Assembly: GCA_030760725.1 (NCBI GenBank)
Contig: JASWHV010000018.1
Location: 23,964,273-24,028,272 of the forward strand
DNA: 64,000 bases
From: Neostapfia colusana
Lineage: Eukaryota; Streptophyta; Magnoliopsida; Poales; Poaceae
Reading direction: 5' to 3'
Positions 10,567 through 24,100 of this stretch are shown here, piece after piece (the first letter of the stretch is position 1; each line of letters begins with the position of its first letter). Under the pieces are notes generated by a model that worked only from the letters and a program-made list of their open reading frames with translations, did not search any database and was not told the DNA's origin. A program made the position numbers and the translations under genes.

Positions 10567-11248
10567 GTGCTGATGGACTTCGTGTCGCGACGTATTGCTC
10601 CCTTGCAGCAGCGTAGCCGCCCAGCATGGCACTACACCGGCGAGCAGGACTGTACCAGGCTGGAGAGAGGCCCCGGCTCAGACCCTTCCGACGAGGAGCT
10701 GATCGAGATGGTGAGCAAGGTGAGCGGTGACTACATTTCCAGTGGCGACCCCGCTCTTCCGCCCTCTGCCACCCCCCTCTTCTTGGAGCCTCAGAGAAGG
10801 TCAGAGCTCCTGCGGAAGATGCCGAACCTTGATGATATCGGGATCGCCGTCCGACAGGTCGGGGATGCCTTCTGGGGTATCACCATTCCAGGAACCGAGC
10901 ACCCCGGGTCAGGGCATGAGGCATCCGCTGCTGTCAAACCCTCCCCCAGAGCCGACGGAACCCAAGCCGCCGACAAAGGGAAAGGAAAAGAGCCGGCTCC
11001 CGGGCATCTAGAGAAGAAACGCGCCCGGTCTCCTCCGAGGGTGCCGCCTGTGCCGAATCAGGGTGCCGGAGCTGCTTTGCTCCCATCTCCCGGAGGTGCT
11101 GGTCCATCGGGTGGCGACCCGAAGAGGTCCCGAGTGTCCCTCCCCGACGGGTCTCTCCCCAGACAGCAGCCGTCCAAATCAGCCCAGGTACCTCGCCATC
11201 CTTCCTCAAGCGGAGGGGCTCCCAGGACGGATGTTGGCGGGGCGACGC
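10567..11248 (+). pseudogene. Tat-1 antisense ORF, first visible part
   Basis: In frame from 10567, 227 codons run to the Chromo-C insertion. They include MDFVSRRIAPLQQR, a W-H-Y-T-G-E segment, an acidic stretch (DPSDEELIEMVSKVSGDY), the hydrophobic LDDIGIAVRQVGDAFWGI and a basic, proline-rich EKKRARSPPRVPP region. The true N-terminus lies past the Tat-T insertion, outside the window; the apparent ORF start inside LTR B at 10132 is not real. The frame resumes after Chromo-C at 25162 without a shift. It is antisense to Tat-1 gag-pol. Similar antisense proteins are known from Tat elements; no function is established. Confidence 0.75.
11244..11248. repeat. Target-site duplication of Chromo-C, left copy
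   Basis: GACGC precedes the element; TACGC follows it at 25157-25161. They match at four of five bases. Removing the element and one copy keeps the antisense reading frame continuous. Confidence 0.7.
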
Positions 11249-14200
11249 TGACACGACCCCACTGGTCCTGTCGAGCCAGGATCACGCTGAGGGGTGCTGC
11301 GTTGCACAACACCGTATAACACACGTCAAAGGTACAAAGCGGAAGCGGAAGCTTTATTACATAAACAAGTTTATTAACATGTTTACATCAAAATAAGTTT
11401 AGTCCACACTCGCGGGCGTAGACTAAGCATCAAGTGCACGTTCAGCCCTCGAACGTGTCCTTGCTAGCACACTCGCACACTAACTCTGCGGCGTGCACGA
11501 CTCCCACTCGACGGGGTTCCCCTCCTGGGGTTCCGTCTCCTCTTCGGGAGTCCCTTCCTCATAGAACCCTGCAAAAGCTTCAAACACAAGCAGTGAGCAC
11601 GAAGGCTCAGCAAGTCTGACCCGTCTCACCTAAACATGAAACTTCTACATGAGGGTGATGGGTTGCATGAGGTAAAAATCATTTGCAAGGACTCGCCTAA
11701 TTAGTAGAACCTTACTTTCAAGTTTTAGCAGCAGGTTGTGGAGAACTTTACGCTAAGGCACATGAGAGAGCCGCAATCAAACAAGAAACGCATTTCTCTC
11801 ATGTACTTTGCCCAAAGTTGAAAAGAACTTTAGTTAGCACTAAGCTACAACATATCATTAACAATCAATATCCAACTTTCAATCAGCAACATTTTAACAT
11901 GTAACTAGCCTGTTCTTTCTACGTCACGGTACAGTGAACAAGTTGTACTCACTGACCGCGAGGGACGGCGATTATAATCGATTTACACCTGCAGGGTTAC
12001 CCGAACAACCCGTCACGTACGCCCGTACTCGATGTTGCCTACAACAACCATCACGGACGCCGTACGCGACTACCTTTCACCCGTTAGCCAAATATTGAAC
12101 CGGTCCCATCGTCCCGAGCAAGAGGTCCCTGCACGCGCATCTCTGTGCCGCCAGCTGATTTACACCTCGAGCTCTCAACCTACCCTCTGAACGACGGGCA
12201 ATGCCTCAATACCCAGCTACCCGAGTTACATCAGTTTCCCGGTTCCCATATAGCCGGTAGGTCTTCGGTACTGTTCTAGCTTGTTCAACAGGCCCGCACA
12301 CGGCTCGGTCCTCAATCGACACAAGCGGAGCTACAGCACACAGGCCCCAAAGTCCTGCTGCCCTTACTCTCCGCTCGGTCTCATTTTCTTGCCATGTGTA
12401 TCATGTGCTATCTCTACCCGAGCAATGTGCCTCTAGCCTATTCTCGCGAGTAGTTCCAACTACTCGACTTGTACCGAATCCTACTCTATCCTAGCAATGC
12501 AGTGGCTAACGGGGTTTGCAATCCTAAACCCCAACCCATGGTTTTCTTGGCTATGCAGTGGGGTTTCCAAACAAGACTCTGATGCACAACATAAAGAAAA
12601 CAAGTATGTGCTCAAAACAATAAAAATTTATAAAATGGTTAATGCAAACCGGGGCTTGCCTTGCTGCTCTTGGTCGTAGGCTAGCTGTTCCTCCGGAGTA
12701 ACGAAGTCTAGGACTTCGGGTTCCTCCTCGACCTTAGCGACTACATGATAAGAACAATGTATGTATTAATTAAATGCTTTTGTATTAACTTTGAAGTTGT
12801 GAAGTCTATAACCTTTACTAGATAGACCTAATGACTGTGAAACTTTTACTGTGGCTTGGTTACAACCTAAACAGAGACTTGGTCAAGTTTTAGTTGCAGC
12901 AAAGCTCATTTGAGCCCTCCACAAATAATTATGTCCTTGACCTTAATTAAAGGCTTTTAGGGTGTTCTAGGTATTTTCATGAAACAAACTATGACTTTCT
13001 GAAAACTAGATTTTCAGAGGGTTCTAATGGAATTGGTCTCACTTAATTTGGAAGTCTCTAACTAAAGATATGAGCTAAACAATTTCAGAGAAAATTCTGA
13101 AAATGTTTCTGAACATTTTCTATTTTCTCTGGAACAGTTTTACTAATCACACCATTAGGTGGACTAAATGAGCTCAAATGGATCTGAAATTTTTATGGTA
13201 GTTCAAGGATATTTTGGTGAACATCTCAGCAAAATTTCAGGATTTTCCTCCAAATGATTCTCCAGTTAAAATTCCTAACAGTTTAAACTTTAAGGAATTA
13301 ATTCTGGAGAATTAAGGAATCTCATGAAGTGACACTTGATTTTCTGGAAAGTACTCAAAGAGCTGAATCCAGCAAAATTTGGTTCACTCAATTTGGAGCT
13401 TTCTAGCCAAAGTTATAAGGATTTGAAGTTTGAAGGAAATCTGAAAATCGGGGAAAAGTTTAAACTCGCGCGTGGGCCCAGGAGACACGCGTCGCACGCC
13501 GAAGCGACAGCACACCGCGGCCCACAAGGCTTTTGCGCGCCAGCACACCCGATCCCGGCCGCAGCCGGATCCCGATTCAAAATATCGGCCGCTGACAGCT
13601 GGGGTCCACCCCCTCCTTCAACCTCGCGACACCCGCGCTCCGCCGCCGAGGGACCTCGCCGGAGAGCTCGCCGCCGGCTGCTGTACAGCTTCAAACTTCT
13701 TGATTCTGGCCGCCCCTGCCTACTTTTACTTGGGGAACATGATCCGAGGGTCAGCTGCTCATGACAACGGCCGGAGCATGGTCGGCGACGAGCCGCCATA
13801 TCGGAACGACTTCGGCCATGTCGGCTGATGCTCCTAGTGCCTCAGCTACTTGGGAAACCGGTCGGGGAGCATCAGTGGACCTCAGAGAAGGTCGACATGA
13901 ACTCGGGGCAGCTCGGGGAAGGCCCGAAATAGGTCCTCACCGTGCGCCCGATACCCCCCGTGCGTTCCGCCATTAGTAGACCTTGAATTACGCCGGGCAC
14001 AGAAGTTCTCCGGCCCAGAGTTGTGAAGGCAACTTGTGCGTCACCGTGTCTAGTTCGTGTGGGAGTGGCCTGAGGCCCTCTAATCCTTTCTAGAGCACGA
14101 ATTAAACAGAATCGTACCCGAGGGTCGTTCTGCACACAGAAAGGGGAAAAGTGGAAATTCGCCGCCGGTGAGCAACCACTCGAGCTGTGGCTCGGGGATG

Positions 14201-15294
14201 AGCAGCACCGATCACTTGCGCGTCCAAGGGTGCCTTGGCTCGGGCGTGACAACGCCCAGGTTGGGCTGTCCACGAGAGCCCGAGGTGCGGCGGTTTCCAG
14301 TTCCGAGTTTGATCTTTCGGCACAGCCGATATCACTCGGTTTCAATCGATTTCTATCAATGGGAAGGATGGAGGATGGTTGCTAGTACCTTGCTGGGACC
14401 TTGGAATGGAAAGAGGGAGCTGCGATCGGCTTGATCAAGCAGGAACTCGAGCGCCGGTGATGGCAGTGGAGAAATGGATCGTGCACGTCGGCAGCTCGGG
14501 GAATGGCGACTGAAGCACGCCGGGGAGGGAATAAATAGCCCGGCCGGCTGGTCTCCGGCTTGGGGCACGCAGCAGGAGCTGGCGCCGGCTGCCCCCTTCG
14601 GTGGCGCGCGCGCACAGCTGCCGGGAACCGACTGAACTGTGGTTCAGTCGGTTTGCTTTGAGGCAGAGGCTGACATGTGGGTCCCACTTCTCTTTTAACC
14701 TCTGAAATTTATTCCTAACAGCTGTGGTAAACAGTGAACCCTATTCTACCCTTGGCAATTCAAATTATTCACCCAAGAGCCATTTGAATTGATCAAAGTT
14801 CAAATGAGGTTTGGTTTGAATGAATTTCAGCACAAGTGCAGTTTGAAATTCAAATAAAGTTTGAATTTCTCCCCCTTAGCTCATGTCAAGATCAACTCCA
14901 AATGGAGTGAAAAATGGGTGTGTGAGCTCACAAAAATGTGCTGAGCAAGAATATGCCTTCCACTTTTAAATTCAGTGGGTGAAAACAGTTTGAATTTGAA
15001 TATGGTTTCAAACTGCCCTCTTCCTAACTATACCCAAAATGACCTCAAAAAGGTTTTGAATTTGGGTGGAACTTGGCATGGACATCCTTAGCAAAGTGTA
15101 GGAGTTTTCATATGTCCAGCCCATCTATATCACATGTGGGAAGTACCACTTTTGCAATGTGTGAGTTTGTTCCCTAATGAGCATGTTGATAATTGTTACT
15201 TGCTCTTTATTTGTGTTCATCATTCTTCCTCAAATGAGGTGTGTGGTGTGGTGATGAACACTGCAAATGAGTGTCAAAAACTGAGGCCCTTACA
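11249..15294 (-). repeat. Chromo-C 3' LTR (4,046 bp)
   Basis: On the minus strand it starts TGTAAGGGCCTCAG (15294) and ends GTGTCA (11249). A polyadenylation signal AATAAA lies on the minus strand at 11358-11353, about 105 bp before the LTR end. The LTR mixes GC-rich blocks (about 13480-14650) with AT-rich stretches. Several short ORFs inside it recur identically in the other LTR and show no protein-like features. No gene is supported. Confidence 0.93.
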
Positions 15295-15307
15295 TTCCTC
15301 CCCCCTT
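15295..15307 (-). other. Polypurine tract of Chromo-C
   Basis: On the minus strand, AAGGGGGGAGGAA lies directly before the 3' LTR start TGTAAGG. The same tract is at 37364-37376 in Chromo-D. It is the expected plus-strand primer. Confidence 0.85.
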
Positions 15308-15363
15308 AAAAGAATCTCGTCCCGAGATTATAAGGTGAAATGAGAGAGAGGACGGTGGAAAAA

Positions 15364-18300
15364 TTACCGGATATGCGACGTGAGAAAGTCGGGGTAGTTA
15401 GTGCGAAGGAATTCTTCGCTCTCCCATGTCGCTTCATCCATGGAGTGATTACTCCACAGAACCTTGTAGAACCACAACGTACGGTTGCGTGTGGTTCGGG
15501 CCTTTTCATCAATAATCTGCACCGGTTCCTCCCGATAGGTGAGATCCGGTTGCAGTTCTTCAATGTCTTCCAGCTGAACGGTAGTTGATAGCTTGAGACA
15601 CTTCCTCAGCTGGGAAATGTGAAAGATGTCGTGCACACCGGAAAGTGCTTCTGGTAATCTTAGCCGGTATGCCACCGATCCACATCTTTCGGTAATCTGG
15701 AATGGACCGATGAATCGGGGTGCTAACTTTCCTCTCACCCCAAATCTGTTTACGCCCTTCATTGGAGACACTCGTAGATATACGTGGTCTCCAGCTTCGA
15801 ATTGTAACGGACGCCTTCTCCGGTCCGCATACTGTTTCTGTCGGGATTGAGCGGCTTTTAGGTTCGCTTGAATTACTCGAACCTTTTCTTCCGCGTTGTT
15901 GACAAGATCAATCCCGAAGGTAACCCTCTCGCCAGACTCACACCAATTCAATGGTGTGCGGCATTTTCTCCCGTATAGCGCCTCGTAGGGCGCCATCTTG
16001 ATGCTGGCTTGGTACCCATTGTTGTACGAGAACTCGGCTAACGGCAAGTGATCATCCCAATTCTTGCCGTGGTCGATAGCGCAAGCTCGTAGCATGTCTT
16101 CTAAGATTTGATTTACCCGCTCCGTTTGCCCATCCGTCTGCGGGTGGTAGGCTGAACTACGGATCAGCTTCGTCCCCAAGGCAGCGTGGAGCTGCTCCCA
16201 AAAACGGGACACAAATAAAGTGCCCCGGTCCGATACGATAGTACGGGGTACGCCGTATAAGCATAGGATCCGTGAGATGTACAGTTCAGCGTACTTCTTG
16301 GCGTTGTAGTTGGTGTTGACCGGGATGAAATGGGCAACTTTGGTGAGCCGATCGACGATCACCCACACAGAATCATGTTTCTGTAAGGTGGTGGGTAAAC
16401 CGACGACGAAATCCATGCTTACGTCCTCCCACTTCCAGGCAGGAATGCCCAGTGGTTGCAGCAGTCCCGGTTTCCGCATGTGGTCTGCCTTCACCCGTCG
16501 ACATGTATCACACTCGGACACGTATTTTGCAGTCTCTCGCTTCATCCGTGTCCACCAAAACTTTCTTCTGAGTTCTTGATACATCTTGTTGCTGCCGGGG
16601 TGAATAGAAAATTTTGATAAGTGAGCCTCATCAAAGATTTTCTTCCTTAACTCCGGGTTTCGGGGTACGACGATCCGGTCCTTGAACCATAGGACGCCGT
16701 CTCCGTCCTTCCGGAAACATTTCAACTCCCCACTGTCTACACGTCTCCGTAAATGTGACATGCCCTTGTCATTTTTCTGGGCTGCCGCTATCTCTTCACG
16801 GATGGTGGGGATCAAAGCTAGGTTGTAGAGAGCTCCATGTGGAATCACATGTAGTGGTGGTTCGCTCTCTTCCAACGGTGTGATGGTCAGATTATTGACG
16901 TGTGACTTGCGGCTTAGCGCGTCTGCCACAACGTTTGCCTTGCCCGGATGATAATGGATCTCTATCTCGTAATCCTTTATCAGTTCTAACCATCTTCGTT
17001 GCCTCATGTTCAGCTCCTTCTGAGTGAATATGTACTTGAGGCTTTTGTGGTCGGTATATAAATGTACGAGGTTACCGAGTAGGTAGTGCCTCCACATTTT
17101 CAGTGCAAGTACCACGGCAGCGAGCTCCAAGTCGTGAGTTGGATAATTTTGCTCATGATTCCTAAGCTGCCGTGACCCATACGCGACCACCCTTCGGTCT
17201 TGCATCAACACACATCCGAGCCCAATGCCGGATGCATCGCAGTACACATCGAACGGTTTTGTTGTGTCTGGCTGCGCCAAAACCGGTGCTGATGTCAGGT
17301 GCTTGACTAAAGCCTTGAATGCTGCTTCACATGCTGGACTCCAAACATATTTGGTAGCCTTCTTCAGCAGCTCTGTCATTGGCTTGGCAATCTTCGAGAA
17401 GTTCGGAATGAACCTCCGATAATATCCCGCGAGTCCGAGGAAACTCCGTACCTCATGAACAGTTCTCGGGGATTTCCAATTCAGCACTTGCGTGATTTTG
17501 CTCGGGTCCACAGCGATACCCTCCGCTGAGATGATATGCCCGAGGAAAGGCACTTGCGATATCCAAAACTCGCATTTGCTGAACTTTGCGTATAACTTGT
17601 GATCCCGCAGCCGTTGCAAGACTATACGCAGATGTTTCTTGTGATCTTCCTCCGACTTGGAATATACCAGGATGTCGTCGATGAAGACCACGACAAACTT
17701 GTCCAGCTCCGGCATGAACACCGAGTTCATTAAGTACATGAAGTGAGCTGGAGCATTGGTGAGGCCAAAGGACATGACCAGGTACTCATAAAGTCCGTAC
17801 CTTGTCGAAAAAGCTGTCTTTGGAATGTCCTCAGCCCTGATCTTAATCTGATGGTACCCGGATCTTAAATCCATCTTGGAAAAGACCTTTGCTTCGACCA
17901 ACTGATCAAACAACATGTCGATCCGTGGCAACGGGTACTTGTTCTTGATGGTTACGGCATTTAATGGACGGTAGTCCACGCAAAGCCGCAACGTTTCATC
18001 CTTCTTTTTGACAAATAATGCCGAACAGCCCCATGGCGAGGAGCTCGGCCTAATAAAACCCTTCTCCAGAAGGTCCGTGAGCTGAGTCTTCAGTTCAGCC
18101 AACTCCTTGGGCGCCATCTTGTACGGCCTTCGGGATATTGGCATGGTTCCCGGTGCAAGTTCAATCTTGAACTCCACCTCTCTATCGGGTGGCATCCCCG
18201 GCAAATCATCCGGGAATACATCAGGGAATTCTCGGACCACTGGAATGTCTTCCAATCTGATGGTTGTGGCTTGATAGACACTTGGAAGTTTTATTTCTGG

Positions 18301-19380
18301 ACTGTCCAGAAATAATGAGTGAGAACCGTGCACTCCTGAGTTTAAGTGCACGACTCGGAGGACGGTGTCTAAAACAGCGCCGTGGCGGTTTAACCACGAC
18401 ATCCCTAGGATGACATCGACCTTCTGTCCCTCTAAGATAATGAGAGACGTGGGGTACACTCTACCCGCTAAGCATAATGGTGCTTTGGAGACCATTACGC
18501 TTGCTGAAATCTTCCCACCCGGTGAACAAATTAAATATGGACTATCGGTGGGTAGTATTGGCAAGCTGTGTTTAGCAATGAAAGCTTGGCTAATAAAATT
18601 ATGCGTGGCGCCTGAATCAAATAGTACTATAGCGGGATGCTGGTGGAGTTGGAACATACCCGCAAGGATTGGTTCGCCCTCCGGCACGTCCTCAATGGCA
18701 AGCTGGTGGACAGTACCGGGCCTAGGGTTTGCCCGCCGCGCATTAGTAGGGTTCCGGGGTTGAGTCCTCCCCGGAAACTGTGGTACCACTCCGCCGCCTT
18801 GCCTCTCCGGGCAACTGCTCGCGAAGTGTCCTGGACGACCACACTTGTAACATGTGGCCGCTGCTGGTGGAGTACTTGGTGGACGAAAGCCCGGCATGCG
18901 TTGCGGAGGTGCAAACGCACGCGGCATCGCCCGCTGCTGCTGTTGTTGTTGCGGTGGTGCTGGCAGTGCCGGCCGGAATGCCGGTGAAGAATACGGCCGA
19001 CCGCGGAACGGCATCGACCGCTGTGGTGGCTGCCAGCGCGGACCTGATGGTGGGCGATTCACCATCCGAAACTTCTGAGAAGGACCGCCTCCTTCTCCGC
19101 TGCTCTGCGGCGCGCTTCGCTTTCGCTCTGCCGCCGCCAACTCCTTGCCGGAGTCTTCCTGAACAATCGCAGCATCAATTATGTCGTTGAGGCTGCCGCG
19201 ATTGAACATCGCCAGCTTGTCCTTCAGGAGCGGGTTAAGCCCCTGGTAAAAGTGGTCCCGCCGCTTCTCGTCCGTATCTGCGTGATACGACGCGTAGAGT
19301 GCGAGATCGTTGAACGCTCTGGAGTACTCCAGCGCGTTCCGGCTCCCTTGTTGCAGGTGTAGGAATTCCTGCGTCTTCCT
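15364..19380 (-). pseudogene. Chromo-C gag-pol, gag N-terminus deleted
   Basis: The open frame covers late gag (EFLHLQQGSRNALEYSR), a CCHC knuckle (CYKCGRPGHFASSC), protease (LFDSGATHNFIS), RT with FIDD, RNase H (VYCDASGIGLG), integrase HHCC and DDE motifs, and a C-terminal chromodomain-like segment (FYKVLWSNHSMDEATW) to the stop at 15364. Pol has no internal stop. Compared with Chromo-D, about the first 181 gag residues are absent. The frame upstream of 19380 is orf0 sequence read out of frame, so the nominal start at 19533 is not a gag start. Pol enzymes could still be intact, but normal Gag cannot be made. Confidence 0.85.
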
Positions 19381-19610
19381 CTCACCGTGACGGTGAATGG
19401 CACCCAACCGGGTGGCGTAGGCCCTGCAGGAACCTCGACATGGATCGTCCACGTCTTGTTCCCCTCTTCGCCTTCTTCCTTGGCGAAGTATTGCGGCATC
19501 TGGTTGTACCCGAAATATTGGAGCATTAGCCACAATGCTCCCGGGTAGCCGCTACGGTCAGAGCAGTGGGAAACTACCCACCCGTTCTCCAACCGTTTAT
19601 CTGCTGCCAT
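19381..19610 (-). pseudogene. Chromo-C orf0 remnant
   Basis: It starts MAADKRLENGWVVSHCSDRS at 19610 and matches Chromo-D orf0 for about 77 codons (to TVTVRGR), then enters gag sequence in the wrong frame. The junction is the 10-bp GTCTTCCTCT at 19373-19382. In Chromo-D this sequence is present twice, at 41442 and 42968, so 1,526 bp were lost between direct repeats. Confidence 0.85.
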
Positions 19611-21095
19611 CTGTAAAAATATATTTGAGAAATGTCAAATATTTATTTACACAGTAGACCATTGAGTTATAACATAAGATATGTCATTGAACCCTTAACA
19701 CTTGGAAACATAGTTCAAATTTTTAAACAAATTTGACTGCTGATCTGCTGTTCCCATGACAGCCCTGACCAGTTTCCATATCAATCTGATTTAGGCCAGG
19801 TTAAAAGCAAAACCAGTCCTGGAGCTCAACATCAAAGTTAAAGTTAACTTCAATAGCTTTCCAGAAAGTATTTGGTTGGCCTAAGATCTGCTCTGGTTCA
19901 AAAGTTATGAGATGTCAAAGTTAACAGAATTTCTGGGAACAATTGGACAGCACCTCCCTGCCTTAGGTACTGATTTGATCCAAGAATTCCAGTTAATTCT
20001 GTTCCTAATCTGACAAAACTTTCTGTTACAAAGTTGTAACCCATCTCATAAGCTTTCCAGAACCACCTCATTTTCTATTTTTGGATTTTTATGCAGGAAG
20101 TTATGCTTAATTTACAGAGAGTCTACAGAGAGTCTTTGCTCCGTCCTGTTTTCTGGACAGTTTCAACTCTACTGCATTTTTCGAGTGGTTAAGGGATGAA
20201 ACACCTCTGGAACTCAACAGAAAAGTTGTAAAGCTCCTCCAAAGCTTTCCAGAAACGTATCATACGACCCCAACCTCGAAAGAACTCAACCTCTAACCTC
20301 TGATTAACTTCAGCCTTGATTTAGCTGAAAACAGAGTGCTCTGTCCTTAACATCCTATAAGTTGAAAATTTATTAACTTTGAATATCCTGTTCAAGGGAA
20401 GGAGTTACATCAAGTTTTACTACTTTGGATCAAAACCTTCAAGTTTTTAAATGAAGTTGTTCATTTAGTTGGGTGTGACGTCGAGGCGTCACCAGATTAT
20501 GTCGGTACTACGTCCTCACAAAGGAAAAACCTATACCGGATTTAGCCGGCTTCGTTAGTTCAGTGGCACTACTCGTCACTCGCACACGGATGCTACACGT
20601 CTACCGTTTCGTGGTAAGGCTACCTGCAGAAACTCAAACAATCATCAGACTCGGCTGCACACCGAGCCCGGAATCCATACAGTTTGTACACCCGGCCGTC
20701 ATCACTCGCCCGGATGTTCTCAAGCCAAACACGCCTTGAGTTACGTGTTCACGTTTCAGACCACGTGACGGGGTCTCCCATGTTGCACCACGCACGCCAG
20801 GGACAGACGTTGCTCGAATACCCCAAACGACATGAAGAGTCGTAGAGGATATCAAAGCGGGTCGGGTTACCTGCCACCCGTGGGGCTCCACCCTTCAGCT
20901 TGTGCGCACTGGTGGACAGCGCTTACGTGCACCCCCCAAGACATGAACGTCCCGAGATGCACGATTTTCCGACATAACAAATAAGTTAATAAGCCACTTT
21001 CTATATACTAATAACATCCTTATACGGGCTACTAACTCGTTCCTCACTGGATTTTTGAAAAAGAAGACCTTTGTACTGTGTTAAACCTCAAGCGA
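19611..21095 (-). other. Chromo-C 5' leader
   Basis: About 1.5 kb lies between the primer site and orf0. It is AT-rich near 19620-20480 and more GC-rich near 20480-21000. It contains no convincing ORF and no structural RNA I can recognise. The same leader is in Chromo-D at 43206-44690. Confidence 0.7.
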
Positions 21096-21107
21096 GCTCT
21101 GATACCA
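21096..21107 (-). other. Primer binding site of Chromo-C (initiator tRNA-Met)
   Basis: TGGTATCAGAGC on the minus strand, three bases inside the 5' LTR end. This is the standard complement of the plant initiator tRNA-Met 3' end. Chromo-D has the same site at 44691-44702. Confidence 0.92.
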
Positions 21108-21110
21108 CGC

Positions 21111-24100
21111 TGACACGACCCCACTGGTCCTGTCGAGCCAGGATCACGCTGAGGGGTGCTGCGTTGCACAACACCGTATAACACACGTCAAAGGTACAAA
21201 GCGGAAGCGGAAGCTTTATTACATAAACAAGTTTATTAACATGTTTACATCAAAATAAGTTTAGTCCACACTCGCGGGCGTAGACTAAGCATCAAGTGCA
21301 CGTTCAGCCCTCGAACGTGTCCTTGCTAGCACACTCGCACACTAACTCTGCGGCGTGCACGACTCCCACTCGACGGGGTTCCCCTCCTGGGGTTCCGTCT
21401 CCTCTTCGGGAGTCCCTTCCTCATAGAACCCTGCAAAAGCTTCAAACACAAGCAGTGAGCACGAAGGCTCAGCAAGTCTGACCCGTCTCACCTAAACATG
21501 AAACTTCTACATGAGGGTGATGGGTTGCATGAGGTAAAAATCATTTGCAAGGACTCGCCTAATTAGTAGAACCTTACTTTCAAGTTTTAGCAGCAGGTTG
21601 TGGAGAACTTTACGCTAAGGCACATGAGAGAGCCGCAATCAAACAAGAAACGCATTTCTCTCATGTACTTTGCCCAAAGTTGAAAAGAACTTTAGTTAGC
21701 ACTAAGCTACAACATATCATTAACAATCAATATCCAACTTTCAATCAGCAACATTTTAACATGTAACTAGCCTGTTCTTTCTACGTCACGGTACAGTGAA
21801 CAAGTGGTACTCACTGACCGCGAGGGACGGCGATTATAATCGATTTACACCTGCAGGGTTACCCGAACAACCCGTCACGTACGCCCGTACTCGATGTTGC
21901 CTACAACAACCATCACGGACGCCGTACGCGACTACCTTTCACCCGTTAGCCAAATATTGAACCGGTCCCATCGTCCCGAGCAAGAGGTCCCTGCACGCGC
22001 ATCTCTGTGCCGCCAGCTGATTTACACCTCGAGCTCTCAACCTACCCTCTGAACGACGGGCAATGCCTCAATACCCAGCTACCCGAGTTACATCAGTTTC
22101 CCGGTTCCCATATAGCCGGTAGGTCTTCGGTACTGTTCTAGCTTGTTCAACAGGCCCGCACACGGCTCGGTCCTCAATCGACACAAGCGGAGCTACAGCA
22201 CACAGGCCCCAAAGTCCTGCTGCCCTTACTCTCCGCTCGGTCTCATTTTCTTGCCATGTGTATCATGTGCTATCTCTACCCGAGCAATGTGCCTCTAGCC
22301 TATTCTCGCGAGTAGTTCCAACTACTCGACTTGTACCGAATCCTACTCTATCCTAGCAATGCAGTGGCTAACGGGGTTTGCAATCCTAAACCCCAACCCA
22401 TGGTTTTCTTGGCTATGCAGTGGGGTTTCCAAACAAGACTCTGATGCACAACATAAAGAAAACAAGTATGTGCTCAAAACAATAAAAATTTATAAAATGG
22501 TTAATGCAAACCGGGGCTTGCCTTGCTGCTCTTGGTCGTAGGCTAGCTGTTCCTCCGGAGTAACGAAGTCTAGGACTTCGGGTTCCTCCTCGACCTTAGC
22601 GACTACATGATAAGAACAATGTATGTATTAATTAAATGCTTTTGTATTAACTTTGAAGTTGTGAAGTCTATAACCTTTACTAGATAGACCTAATGACTGT
22701 GAAACTTTTACTGTGGCTTGGTTACAACCTAAACAGAGACTTGGTCAAGTTTTAGTTGCAGCAAAGCTCATTTGAGCCCTCCACAAATAATTATGTCCTT
22801 GACCTTAATTAAAGGATTTTAGGGTGTTCTAGGTATTTTCATGAAACAAACTATGACTTTCTGAAAACTAGATTTTCAGAGGGTTCTAATGGAATTGGTC
22901 TCACTTAATTTGGAAGTCTCTAACTAAAGATATGAGCTAAACAATTTCAGAGAAAATTCTGAAAATGTTTCTGAACATTTTCTATTTTCTCTGGAACAGT
23001 TTTACTAATCACACCATTAGGTGGACTAAATGAGCTCAAATGGATCTGAAATTTTTATGGTAGTTCAAGGATATTTTGGTGAACATCTCAGCAAAATTTC
23101 AGGATTTTCCTCCAAATGATTCTCCAGTTAAAATTCCTAACAGTTTAAACTTTAAGGAATTAATTCTGGAGAATTAAGGAATCTCATGAAGTGACACTTG
23201 ATTTTCTGGAAAGTACTCAAAGAGCTGAATCCAGCAAAATTTGGTTCACTCAATTTGGAGCTTTCTAGCCAAAGTTATAAGGATTTGAAGTTTGAAGGAA
23301 ATCTGAAAATCGGGGAAAAGTTTAAACTCGCGCGTGGGCCCAGGAGACACGCGTCGCACGCCGAAGCGACAGCACACCGCGGCCCACAAGGCTTTTGCGC
23401 GCCAGCACACCCGATCCCGGCCGCAGCCGGATCCCGATTCAAAATATCGGCCGCTGACAGCTGGGGTCCACCCCCTCCTTCAACCTCGCGACACCCGCGC
23501 TCCGCCGCCGAGGGACCTCGCCGGAGAGCTCGCCGCCGGCTGCTGTACAGCTTCAAACTTCTTGATTCTGGCCGCCCCTGCCTACTTTTACTTGGGGAAC
23601 ATGATCCGAGGGTCAGCTGCTCATGACAACGGCCGGAGCATGGTCGGCGACGAGCCGCCATATCGGAACGACTTCGGCCATGTCGGCTGATGCTCCTAGT
23701 GCCTCAGCTACTTGGGAAACCGGTCGGGGAGCATCAGTGGACCTCAGAGAAGGTCGACATGAACTCGGGGCAGCTCGGGGAAGGCCCGAAATAGGTCCTC
23801 ACCGTGCGCCCGATACCCCCCGTGCGTTCCGCCATTAGTAGACCTTGAATTACGCCGGGCACAGAAGTTCTCCGGCCCAGAGTTGTGAAGGCAACTTGTG
23901 CGTCACCGTGTCTAGTTCGTGTGGGAGTGGCCTGAGGCCCTCTAATCCTTTCTAGAGCACGAATTAAACAGAATCGTACCCGAGGGTCGTTCTGCACACA
24001 GAAAGGGGAAAAGTGGAAATTCGCCGCCGGTGAGCAACCACTCGAGCTGTGGCTCGGGGATGAGCAGCACCGATCACTTGCGCGTCCAAGGGTGCCTTGG

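Noticed and set aside
11434..11619. 61-codon ORF recurring in all four chromovirus LTRs (11434, 21296, 31221, 44891)
   Set aside because: Length and frame persist, but the sequence is nearly unchanged at DNA level in young LTRs, there is no recognised motif, and it lies opposite to element transcription.
13336..13976. Short ORFs in the Chromo-C LTRs, repeated near 23198-23838
   Set aside because: They are identical only because the LTRs are near-identical. Composition is that of GC-rich LTR sequence, and the frames are not kept in Chromo-D.
15364..19533. Start of Chromo-C gag-pol at 19533
   Set aside because: The first ~50 codons are orf0 DNA read in a wrong frame across the deletion junction; they have no gag similarity.
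20634..20891. Minus-strand ORF in the Chromo-C leader, also open in Chromo-D (44229-44486)
   Set aside because: Short, low complexity of evidence, and few differences between copies, so an open frame is not informative.
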